7,869 bases of DNA. It comes from Flavobacteriales bacterium. GTDB taxonomy: Bacteria; Bacteroidota; Bacteroidia; Flavobacteriales_D; Sanyastnellaceae. The stretch spans positions 1 through 7,869 of the forward strand of contig JAPKBK010000080.1 of NCBI GenBank assembly GCA_028823435.1. Direction: 5' to 3'. The position numbers and the translations under genes are program-made. Below the pieces are notes generated by a model that did not search any database, had not been told where the DNA came from, and was given only the letters and a program-made list of their open reading frames with translations. Positions 1 to 6,582 of this stretch are shown here, one piece after another; position 1 is the first letter of the stretch, and the number at the start of each line of letters is the position of its first letter.

Positions 1-1455
1 TGTGATATAATTATTAACTTCAAATGCTGACAGTGCTATATCCCAATAGACAAAATCACTTATTGATCCATCAAGCCAAACAGAATATGGATCATCTTCA
101 TCATCATCTTTTCCAATATTTAATGAACTAAAACTTCTTGTATTAATATTTCCACTATAAGGCTCCTGCGAATAACCCAATTCAATTCCATTTCGATAGA
201 ATTTTAAATGTCCAGACAAATTAGATATCGCAACATGATACCAAGTATTTGTATCCCATACAAGTGCAATCGATTCGGCTATTAAGCCTCCTCCAGCATT
301 ACATGTTAGTCTGCCATCATTATTAACTATCATTAATTGAAGTTCATTCTGAATATTTGATTCAAAAATTGGTTCTGCGACGCCTTGAACATTATCATCA
401 AGCTTTAACCAACAGGCAGCAGTAAAGTCCCCTGTGCTTCCAAAAAAGTCTGACCCTTCATTTATTCTGACATAATCATTCTCTCCATCAAAACTCAGTG
501 ACGAACTGCTGACATCACCATTCCCAACTTCAATACTATAATCACCAGACTCACTCACCTCAATGCTCTGAGTTGTTTCACCATTGCTCCAGAGATAGCT
601 AACATACCCTTCTCCAGCATCGAGAGTCACTGACGCGTCACACGTAGTAATATCTTCGCCAAGATCAACAGGTGTGATGTTGTATTCACAGCTGCTGTCA
701 TCGTTTGTAGCTTCATCATCATAATTACATGCGGTTTCATCGGTGCAGCCTTGAATTGGTGAAGGTGCGTTAAATAGGCTTGTGATTTCACTAGCTGATA
801 GCGCACGGTTCCAAAACCCGACATCGTCTATATTGCCTTTCCAGTGTTGTTGAGAAGTCACTCCACTACCTATAAATGCTAATCCTAGTCTATCTATCGG
901 ATCTGGAGTTATACAAGCATCAGTACTAATTAATTCTCCATTAATCCAGAAAGACACATTTGCTGAATTACGAATGACAACTATATGATTCCATTGATCA
1001 TCAACTATATTTTCTCCTGAAAAACATGCCCCATCACCTCCCAAACCAGCTGTATGACTGTATATTCCAGTATTGTTTTTCAGAAGAGCAATACCTTCAG
1101 GACCACCGGATTCTCCAGTACCAAAATCAGATAATATATAACGCGTATCGTAATCCCCCGCTAATTTAGTTGCCCATGCAGATAATGTATATGTCGTTGG
1201 TGATGGCAAATCAGGAAGTGAAATCTGTGCATTAAGTCCATCAAAACCATAAGCAGAGCTTTGGTTGCCATTTCTATCCGGAACCAATAGAGCTCCATTA
1301 ACGACACCATCATTCCCATTCCCGCTCTCGTCATTCGCATTCCCATTAAACGGATACCAAGCCACAAGGCCGTCAGAGGGTACATAATCAGGGACCTGCC
1401 CGTAAACATTAAATGTAATTGCAAATAAAAAGGCGAGGGAAATAAGATGTCTCAT
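1..1455 (-). CDS. Secreted LamG (concanavalin A-like) multidomain protein, N-terminal 485 residues, C-terminus off the left edge
   Basis: Reading the minus strand from the ATG at 1455-1453 gives 485 codons without a stop to the window edge, so the gene is partial at its 3' end. Residues 1-20 form a signal peptide (basic RH, hydrophobic core, likely cleavage near VYG-Q). Residues about 26-229 are a LamG domain: 'LVAWYPFNGNANDESGN' at the start, 'YTLSAWA', 'WNHIVVIRN', 'FWINGELI' and 'GNIDDVGFWNRALSASEI' at the end. A Cys/Asp-rich spacer follows (GCTDETACNY at 236-245, DDSSC at 252-256), then an Ig/PKD-like module with 'YLWSNGETTQSIEV' (287-300). A second LamG domain starts at about 318 ('SLSFDGENDYVRI', 'WYHVAISNLSG', 'FYRNGIELG', 'LDGSISDFVYWDIALS'). 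Family knowledge: such proteins are exported and often bind glycans or act as adhesins, commonly through the type IX system. The sorting domain that would prove this lies outside the window. The ligand is unknown. There is no Shine-Dalgarno before the start; the leader is A/T-rich. Confidence 0.9.
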   Translation of the reverse strand, partial: MRHLISLAFLFAITFNVYGQVPDYVPSDGLVAWYPFNGNANDESGNGNDGVVNGALLVPDRNGNQSSAYGFDGLNAQISLPDLPSPTTYTLSAWATKLAGDYDTRYILSDFGTGESGGPEGIALLKNNTGIYSHTAGLGGDGACFSGENIVDDQWNHIVVIRNSANVSFWINGELISTDACITPDPIDRLGLAFIGSGVTSQQHWKGNIDDVGFWNRALSASEITSLFNAPSPIQGCTDETACNYDDEATNDDSSCEYNITPVDLGEDITTCDASVTLDAGEGYVSYLWSNGETTQSIEVSESGDYSIEVGNGDVSSSSLSFDGENDYVRINEGSDFFGSTGDFTAACWLKLDDNVQGVAEPIFESNIQNELQLMIVNNDGRLTCNAGGGLIAESIALVWDTNTWYHVAISNLSGHLKFYRNGIELGYSQEPYSGNINTRSFSSLNIGKDDDEDDPYSVWLDGSISDFVYWDIALSAFEVNNYIT

Positions 1456-1555
1456 AGTCTTGGTTTTAACTTAGAATCAGTAATATACATAAAATTGAGA
1501 GTGCTTGAACGTGTTTGTGGCCTTTATATGAGAAAAAGGTCTTCAAGAAATTGAT

Positions 1556-1593
1556 AAAAATGGAGAGGGGGACTCCGGTGTGGAATCCCCCTC
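1556..1593 (-). terminator. Intrinsic terminator of rnpB
   Basis: On the minus strand a 12-bp stem (GAGGGGGATTCC paired with GGAGTCCCCCTC, one T-G wobble) closes a 5-nt loop ACACC at 1593-1565. Four bases (TCCA) then separate it from a run of five T at 1560-1556. It begins 6 nt past the last base pair of RNase P RNA helix P1, so it should end rnpB transcription and separate rnpB from the LamG gene that starts 100 bp further on. The gap between stem and T-run is slightly longer than ideal, but the stem is strong and well placed. Confidence 0.85.
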
Positions 1594-1598
1594 ATATT

Positions 1599-1946
1599 TA
1601 CGGTGTAAGCCGGATTCTGTTCCCGTTGTTGAATAAACAACACCGAGCTTCATCATTGATCTAATGCGACCTACCCTCTAGCATCGAGCGAGCAGCTCTC
1701 AAGCACTAGTTTACATGGTCTTGCAGCCCGCAAGGTTTACCTAAGCTGGTGGATCACTCCACCACTGGTGGGCTCTTACTCCACCTTTTCAGCCTTACCT
1801 GTGCTCTTACGAGCCATCGGCGGTTTAAATTTCTATAGCACTTTCTATCCCATCACGTTTGATGGTTCTCCCTTTCGAGGAGTACGGCACTCTGAGCTGT
1901 CCGGACTTTCCTCCCCACTTGCGTGAGGCGATGAAGGCAACCGTGA
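1599..1946 (-). ncRNA. rnpB: RNase P RNA, class A (catalytic subunit of ribonuclease P)
   Basis: This RNA is the catalytic part of RNase P, which removes the 5' leader from precursor tRNAs together with the RnpA protein. The minus strand carries the hallmark 5' core GAGGAAAGTCCGG (1913-1901) and 3' core CAGAATCCGGCTTAC (1619-1605). Helices I can fold by eye: P1, ACGGT at 1944-1940 with ACCGT at 1604-1600; a short P3, CCTCAC-GCAA-GTGGGG (1928-1913); a P12-type hairpin, GCTC-GTAA-GAGC; P14, a perfect 7-bp stem with a GTGA loop (1764-1747); and P19, GTTGTT/AACAAC (1641-1625). The conserved AGGTAAACC, GGGTAGG and AGATCAATGATGA blocks are also present. Length is about 345 nt. Helix P18 seems to be missing. 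Ends are inferred from P1 and from the promoter spacing, and may be off by a few bases. Confidence 0.96.
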
Positions 1947-1948
1947 CA

Positions 1949-1982
1949 CAAATTTAACAATTCCTGAAGGACTATGAGTAAA
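1949..1982 (-). promoter_or_regulatory. Bacteroidota-type promoter of rnpB
   Basis: On the minus strand, TAAATTTG at 1956-1949 matches the Bacteroidota primary sigma factor -7 box TAnnTTTG exactly. The box ends 5 nt before the first P1 base pair of the RNase P RNA (1944), which is the spacing expected for a start site at about 1944-1945. A weak -33 candidate, TTTAC at 1982-1978, lies 21 nt upstream. It differs from the TTG-containing consensus and is the least certain part. The promoter overlaps the first codons of the divergent lipoprotein gene, whose ATG is at 1974. Confidence 0.65.
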
Positions 1983-3149
1983 TTTGCCCCCATGAAAATA
2001 CATGTTTCTTTTTTACTTCCAGTTCTACTCAGTGGCATCCTTGTCACAAGCTGCTCTGAATCAACAGATAACCCTCACAAAAGCGGAGAAAATCCACACG
2101 CAGGATCTCATCATGGAGAAGACGTAGAAGTCAACAAATTATCTGTCGACGGGGTGACCTATGAAAAGGAAGTGCATCTGTCGAACATGCATCAATTTAC
2201 TTTTGGGGGCGACAATGCGGAGGCGTATTGGTCTTTTGACTCTCAAACACTAGTCTTCCAAACTGCAAATCCCAAGGGAGGAATTCAATGCGACCAAATC
2301 TTTGTCATGGATGTAGATGCTGATGGAACACCGTCAGAGACTCCCCCAAGCAGAGTCTCAAATGGGCTCGGTCGCACGACGTGCGCTTATTTCATGCCTG
2401 GGGATACAACGGTCGTTTTTGCCTCAACACATTTGGGAGATGAGGCATGTCCACCTGTGCCGGAACGTGGCGTAGAAGGAAGATATGTTTGGCCCATCTA
2501 TCCACATTACGACATCTTCGTAACAGACTTACAGGGCAATGTGGTGAACCAACTCACGGACTTGCCCGGCTATGATGCAGAAGCAACACTTTCACCACAA
2601 GGAGATAAAATGGTGTTTACCTCCACCCGAAGCGGAGATCTTGAACTTTATACATGTGACCTCGATGGCGGGAATGTGTTCCAAGTCACAGATGAATTGG
2701 GATATGACGGCGGTGCTTTCTTCTCTCCAGATGGCGAGTGGCTCGTGTGGAGGTCTTCTCGGCCTAAGACTCCGGAAGCTGTGTCGAAATACAAGGAACT
2801 CCTTGCAAATGACTTGGTTGAGCCGACAGACATGGAGCTTTTTGTGGGCAGAGTGGATGGAACAGAGATCCGTCAAGTGACGGATTTGGGCGGTGCAAAT
2901 TGGGCGCCGTACTTTCATCCAGATGGCGACAAAATCTTATTCTCTTCAAACCACCATTCAGGAGGATTCCCCTTTAACATCTTCATGATCAACCTGGATG
3001 GTTCGGGACTAGAACAAGTTTCTTTCGACAGTGCCTTTGACAGTTTTCCGATGTTCTCTCCTGATGGAAAGCGACTTGCTTTTTCTTCGAACAGAAATAA
3101 TGGGCGAACACGGAACACAAACGTTTTCGTTGCAGATTGGAACGACTAA
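1974..3149 (+). CDS. TolB-like beta-propeller (PD40) lipoprotein
   Basis: This is a 391-residue predicted lipoprotein: a hydrophobic segment at about 10-24 ends in a lipobox VTSC with the lipidated cysteine at 27. A polar His-rich linker follows (28-50, several HxxH-like groups). The rest is a WD40/TolB-like propeller with PD40 blades: 'SPQGDKMVFTSTRSGDLELY' (207-226), 'SPDGEWLVWRSSRP' (251-264), 'HPDGDKILFSSN' (315-326) and 'SPDGKRLAFSSNRN' (362-375), ending in 'TNVFVADW'. A helical insertion, RPKTPEAVSKYKELL (263-277), interrupts one blade; I recall this in a widespread family of bacterial TolB-like proteins, which this one matches along its full length. Cys106, Cys137 and Cys159 could form disulfides. 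Function is unknown; propellers of this type usually bind proteins. The start at 1974 has a close GAAGG (1966-1970). An internal ATG at 1992 would give a more typical 21-residue lipoprotein signal and is a fair alternative. It is the first gene of a run with rluE (22 bp downstream). Confidence 0.9.
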   Translation: MSKFAPMKIHVSFLLPVLLSGILVTSCSESTDNPHKSGENPHAGSHHGEDVEVNKLSVDGVTYEKEVHLSNMHQFTFGGDNAEAYWSFDSQTLVFQTANPKGGIQCDQIFVMDVDADGTPSETPPSRVSNGLGRTTCAYFMPGDTTVVFASTHLGDEACPPVPERGVEGRYVWPIYPHYDIFVTDLQGNVVNQLTDLPGYDAEATLSPQGDKMVFTSTRSGDLELYTCDLDGGNVFQVTDELGYDGGAFFSPDGEWLVWRSSRPKTPEAVSKYKELLANDLVEPTDMELFVGRVDGTEIRQVTDLGGANWAPYFHPDGDKILFSSNHHSGGFPFNIFMINLDGSGLEQVSFDSAFDSFPMFSPDGKRLAFSSNRNNGRTRNTNVFVADWND

Positions 3150-3171
3150 CTTTACGCCAAACTTGTAACTT

Positions 3172-3753
3172 ATGAAAAAATACTATCTCTTGCACAAACC
3201 GTATGGTATGCTTAGTCAATTCACGCGTGAAGGTGGGCATCCATCTCTTGCGGATGTCGACTTTAAATTCGAGAGTGATGTGTATTCCGTGGGTAGGTTA
3301 GATACGGACTCTGAAGGTTTGTTACTCTTGACAAATGACAAGCGTTTAAATTCTGAGCTCTTGTCGCCTGAAAATGGCCATCCCCGGACATACCATGCCC
3401 AGGTTGAGGGTTCACCTGATTTCTCGGACCTTCGCGCGCTACAGAATCCGCTCATGATAAACATCAAAGGGAAGGAATTTAAAACAAGACCCTGTAAAGC
3501 GTCTGTGCTAGAGCCTCAACCGACATACTTTGACAGAATACCTCCTATCCGTGTCAGGAAAAGCATTCCAGACACTTGGATTTCTATCACGCTGACGGAA
3601 GGTAAAAACAGGCAAGTCAGAAAAATGACAGCTTCTGCCGGTTTCCCAACATTACGTCTCATCAGAGAATCGATCGGGCCATTTAAATTGAAAGATTTAA
3701 AAGCTGGCCAAGTCAGAGAATTAAGTGAATCTGAAGTAGGCGTACTTATCTGA
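3172..3753 (+). CDS. rluE: 23S rRNA pseudouridine synthase RluE (U2457-type)
   Basis: This 193-residue enzyme of the RsuA/RluB/RluE/RluF family isomerises a uridine in 23S rRNA to pseudouridine; E. coli RluE acts on U2457 near the peptidyl-transferase centre. The hallmark GRLDTDSEGLLLLTND spans 41-56, with the catalytic aspartate at 44. The N-terminus has 'HKPYGMLSQF' (8-17). The C-terminal part 'PPIRVRKSIPDTW' (124-136), 'EGKNRQVRKMT' (143-153) and 'GFPTLRLIRESIG' (157-169) follows E. coli RluE nearly residue for residue, which separates it from RluB and RluF. No S4 RNA-binding domain precedes the catalytic domain, as in RluE. The start at 3172 is the first ATG after the lipoprotein stop and lacks a Shine-Dalgarno. 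Its stop TGA overlaps the next gene's ATG (TGATG, 3751-3755), which suggests coupled translation. Confidence 0.94.
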   Translation: MKKYYLLHKPYGMLSQFTREGGHPSLADVDFKFESDVYSVGRLDTDSEGLLLLTNDKRLNSELLSPENGHPRTYHAQVEGSPDFSDLRALQNPLMINIKGKEFKTRPCKASVLEPQPTYFDRIPPIRVRKSIPDTWISITLTEGKNRQVRKMTASAGFPTLRLIRESIGPFKLKDLKAGQVRELSESEVGVLI

Positions 3754-4487
3754 TGATTGGCACTATAAAATCTATTCTTTCAATTGTAATCTCTGCCTGG
3801 TGGTGTGGAGTTGCCCTGGTGTGCTTGATGATTTCTCCTTCGTCTGCGCGATATACATTAACCACACTCGCAAAGAAACGATGGAGCATTCCCATGCTTA
3901 AATGGATTGTACGAATGCCCATAGAAGTTGACATTGACCCTGCAGCGCTAGAACTTCTTGAAAGCGGACAGGGTGCTGTACTCGTTGCAAATCATTCAAG
4001 CTTCTTAGATATCAATGTCGCTTTTGCGACTAGCCCCGCGCCCATTGTGTTTCTCGGAAAGGCAAGTTTGAGAAAAATACCTTTGTTAGGTGGCGCAAAT
4101 GCGCGAGTAGGGACTGTCTTTGTAGAGAGAGGCAACAAAGCATCCGCACTTAAAGCAATATCAGCGCTTGATGCGGGACTGAAAAAAGGCCGCTGTGTGC
4201 TTGTTTTTCCTGAAGGAACACGATGTGAAAAAGGCTTTGAAGGTGTCAGGATGTTTAAAAAGGGAGGGTTTCATTTGGCAGCGAAGGCAGGAGCTCCTGT
4301 AGTGCCCGTTTATTTCGGAGGTGTCGGTCCTTGGCTCCCTAAAGGTGACTTTAAAATCACGCGAGCTGGCGCAGTGACGGTAAAGTATGGTGCGCCCATC
4401 TATTCCACGAATGTGGAGGAACTCCGAGACAAGTGTTACGATGCTGTAGTCGCGTTGTCAAACGAAAAGAAACAAGTCACTCACTGA
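3753..4487 (+). CDS. plsC: 1-acyl-sn-glycerol-3-phosphate acyltransferase (PlsC family)
   Basis: This predicted inner-membrane enzyme transfers an acyl chain to lysophosphatidic acid to make phosphatidic acid, the precursor of membrane phospholipids. Its 244 residues match the usual length (E. coli PlsC is about 245). An N-terminal hydrophobic segment (7-28, containing two tryptophans) should anchor it. All four acyltransferase blocks are visible: the catalytic NHSSFLD (HxxxxD with His81 and Asp86), the FVERGNK block that contacts the glycerol phosphate (123-129), FPEGTR (152-157) and the VVPVYFGG block (183-190). The basic C-terminus is not unusual. It starts inside the rluE stop codon with no Shine-Dalgarno of its own, so translation is probably coupled. 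Other lysolipid acyltransferases share these blocks, so a different acceptor, such as an ornithine lipid, cannot be excluded. Its last 11 bp overlap the end of convergent fadH. Confidence 0.9.
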   Translation: MIGTIKSILSIVISAWWCGVALVCLMISPSSARYTLTTLAKKRWSIPMLKWIVRMPIEVDIDPAALELLESGQGAVLVANHSSFLDINVAFATSPAPIVFLGKASLRKIPLLGGANARVGTVFVERGNKASALKAISALDAGLKKGRCVLVFPEGTRCEKGFEGVRMFKKGGFHLAAKAGAPVVPVYFGGVGPWLPKGDFKITRAGAVTVKYGAPIYSTNVEELRDKCYDAVVALSNEKKQVTH

Positions 4488-6582
4488 CCAGTTCTGATTC
4501 AAGTTTAGTCGCAAGTTTTAAACCTTCGCGAATGGCCCTTTGTGCGTCTAGTCCCCGCGCATTTGATGCACCACCGATACAAGAGACCTTCACTCCTGCC
4601 CTTTCTAGCGTGTCCAAGAGTGGCGCGAAAGGCATTTGGCCCGCACAAATCACGACGTTGTCTACAGGCAAAGTAACCGATCCTTTTTCAGGATGAGATA
4701 GATGCAAGCCGTGTTCATCTAGGTGCTTGTAATCAATGTCAGACCACATTTCTACACCTCTTTTTCTGAGTGTCACTCTGTGAATCCACCCTGTGGTTTT
4801 ACCCAATTTGGCACCAGGCTTTCCTGGGCTACGCTGAAGGAGATACACCTTCCGTTGAGAGACACTTCTCTCCGGTTTTGAGAGTCCACCTCTACTTGAA
4901 AGGCTCTCATCGATACCCCATGATTTTAAAAACCCTGAGGCTTCTGAGTCGTGTGTCAGGAAATCCGCCACGTCAAACCCTATCCCACCAGCTCCAACGA
5001 TTGCAACGGTTTTACCTATTTCGACATCGCCATTTAGAACGTCCAGATAGTTTACTACTTCTGGCCGATCGGCACCGGATAAGTTCCATTTCCTGGGACT
5101 TACACCCGACGCCAAAACGACATGACTGTATCCTGAATGAATCAATTGATCTTCAGACACGGATTCCCCGAGATGCAACCCCACATTCAAACTTGACAAG
5201 CGATTTGTGAAATATCTAATAGTAGACTCAAATTCACCTTTGCCTGGAATTTTCTTTGCGACATTGAATTGACCACCCAAAGATTTGGCTTTCTCAAAAA
5301 GATCAACTTCAAAGCCTAAAGTCGCGAGCTCTGTGGCGCAGCTCATACCTGCTGGTCCTCCACCTACAACGGCAATTTTATGGCCATTTAAAGGCTTGAC
5401 AATGGATGGGTCATGCCAAATATCTTCTTCACACGCTCTGGGATTCACGAGACAAGAAGCGATTTTTTGTTCAAAAACATGGTCCAAACACGCCTGATTG
5501 CAACCGATACATGTATTGATGGTTTCCGGTGTTTCTTCCAGAGATTTTCGCATTAAATGAGGGTCCGCCAGAAATGGGCGTGCCATCGAGATCATATCGG
5601 CACATCCATCCGCAAGTGCACGCTCACAGTTTTCTGGATCGTTGAAGCGATTTGTCGTAATCAGGGGGATCCCTAATTTCCCCATAAGACGTTTTGTCAC
5701 GAAGGCAAACCCACCTCGAGGCACCATCGTCGCAATGGTAGGAATGCGTGCCTCATGCCACCCTATACCAGTATTGATCATATTTGCACCAGCGAGCTCT
5801 ATGTCTTTTGCCAGTTTCTCCACTTCTTCCCAAGAACTCCCGCCATGAACCAGATCCAACATACTGAGGCGGTAAATGACAATGAAATCGGGACTTGTAT
5901 TTTCTCTGATTTGGCGAACGATCTCTTTTGGGAAACGTATCCGGTTTTCAAAAGACCCACCCCATTCATCGGTTCTCTTGTTCGTTTCAGAAGCTATAAA
6001 TTCATTGATGAGGTAGCCCTCCGACCCCATGACTTCTACACCGTCATACCCTGCGGCCATTGCGAGCTTTGCCGATTTGACAAAATCTTTGATGGTGCGC
6101 TTGACCCCCCTGCGTGACAATGCGCGTGGTTTAAACTTGCTGATGGGAGATTTAATCGCCGATGGTGCAACAGCAAATGGCGTGTAGGCATAGCGACCCG
6201 AATGAAGGATTTGCATCACAATCTTCCCTCCTTCATTGTGAACGGCATTCGTGATCTGCTGATGCTCTTTTGCATGTCTCGTTCTTGTCATACGCGCACC
6301 TCCCCATGCGGTAACGCCTGCTCTGTTTGGTGCAATTCCTCCAGTCACGATAAGACCTACTCCCCCTTTTGCTCTTTCAGCGTAAAATTTTGCCAAACGT
6401 GGAAACCCACCTTTTAATTCTTCAAGCCCAGTATGCATCGATCCCATAATGACTCGATTAGGAAGCGTTGTTGACCCAACTTTAAGGGGAGAGAATAAGT
6501 GGGGGTATGATGTGTGCGGCTTCACTTGAGATGGTTTATTCAAAGTCACGATATCTGTCAACGAAGTCTTGTCTGAGACCAT
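4477..6582 (-). CDS. fadH: 2,4-dienoyl-CoA reductase (NADPH), Fe-S flavoenzyme
   Basis: This enzyme reduces 2,4-dienoyl-CoA with NADPH so that polyunsaturated fatty acids can enter beta-oxidation. Its 701 residues compare with 672 in E. coli FadH, and the match runs end to end. The Old-Yellow-Enzyme barrel (about 27-350) includes 'NRVIMGSMHTGLEE', the 'GSEGYLINEF' tyrosine (190, matching E. coli Tyr166) and the 'GIGWHEARIPT' histidine (276, matching His252), the proposed proton donors. The 4Fe-4S ligands are Cys358, 361, 365 and 377 (CIGCNQAC...SC). An FAD-binding GGGPAG (407-412) and an NADPH-binding VGAGGIG (529-535) follow, then 'GKTTGWIHR' and 'VVICAGQ'. The extra length is an N-terminal extension of about 23 residues. 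The ATG at 6582 overlaps the upstream gene by 47 bp; a GTG at 6525, giving VKPHTSYPHLF, would remove the overlap and fit E. coli better. No Shine-Dalgarno decides between them. Confidence 0.96.
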   Translation of the reverse strand: MVSDKTSLTDIVTLNKPSQVKPHTSYPHLFSPLKVGSTTLPNRVIMGSMHTGLEELKGGFPRLAKFYAERAKGGVGLIVTGGIAPNRAGVTAWGGARMTRTRHAKEHQQITNAVHNEGGKIVMQILHSGRYAYTPFAVAPSAIKSPISKFKPRALSRRGVKRTIKDFVKSAKLAMAAGYDGVEVMGSEGYLINEFIASETNKRTDEWGGSFENRIRFPKEIVRQIRENTSPDFIVIYRLSMLDLVHGGSSWEEVEKLAKDIELAGANMINTGIGWHEARIPTIATMVPRGGFAFVTKRLMGKLGIPLITTNRFNDPENCERALADGCADMISMARPFLADPHLMRKSLEETPETINTCIGCNQACLDHVFEQKIASCLVNPRACEEDIWHDPSIVKPLNGHKIAVVGGGPAGMSCATELATLGFEVDLFEKAKSLGGQFNVAKKIPGKGEFESTIRYFTNRLSSLNVGLHLGESVSEDQLIHSGYSHVVLASGVSPRKWNLSGADRPEVVNYLDVLNGDVEIGKTVAIVGAGGIGFDVADFLTHDSEASGFLKSWGIDESLSSRGGLSKPERSVSQRKVYLLQRSPGKPGAKLGKTTGWIHRVTLRKRGVEMWSDIDYKHLDEHGLHLSHPEKGSVTLPVDNVVICAGQMPFAPLLDTLERAGVKVSCIGGASNARGLDAQRAIREGLKLATKLESELVSE

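Noticed and set aside
1161..1424. 87-codon minus-strand frame rich in Met and Leu
   Set aside because: It is the shifted frame of the LamG gene, whose own frame gives a signal peptide and clear domains.
1456..1555. Possible promoter or small RNA between rnpB and the LamG gene
   Set aside because: The AT-rich leader contains no good TAnnTTTG box on the minus strand and no convincing hairpin.
1826..1833. TAAATTTC on the plus strand as a possible -7 box for the lipoprotein gene
   Set aside because: It has a mismatch at the last base, lies about 140 bp before the ATG inside rnpB, and has no clear -33 partner.
1853..2047. 64-codon minus-strand reading frame across the rnpB 5' part and lipoprotein start
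   Set aside because: It lies in the conserved RNase P RNA core and its translation shows no protein-like pattern.
2592..2918. Minus-strand frames opposite the lipoprotein gene
   Set aside because: They are low-complexity shadows of the propeller repeats, with no start-region signal.
4770..5210. 146-codon plus-strand frame opposite fadH
   Set aside because: It is antisense to strongly conserved fadH sequence and its His/Arg/Leu-rich translation resembles no family I know.
5755..6117. 120-codon plus-strand frame with several Cys residues
   Set aside because: It is the reverse complement of the conserved FadH barrel; the Cys/His spacing is a by-product of that sequence.
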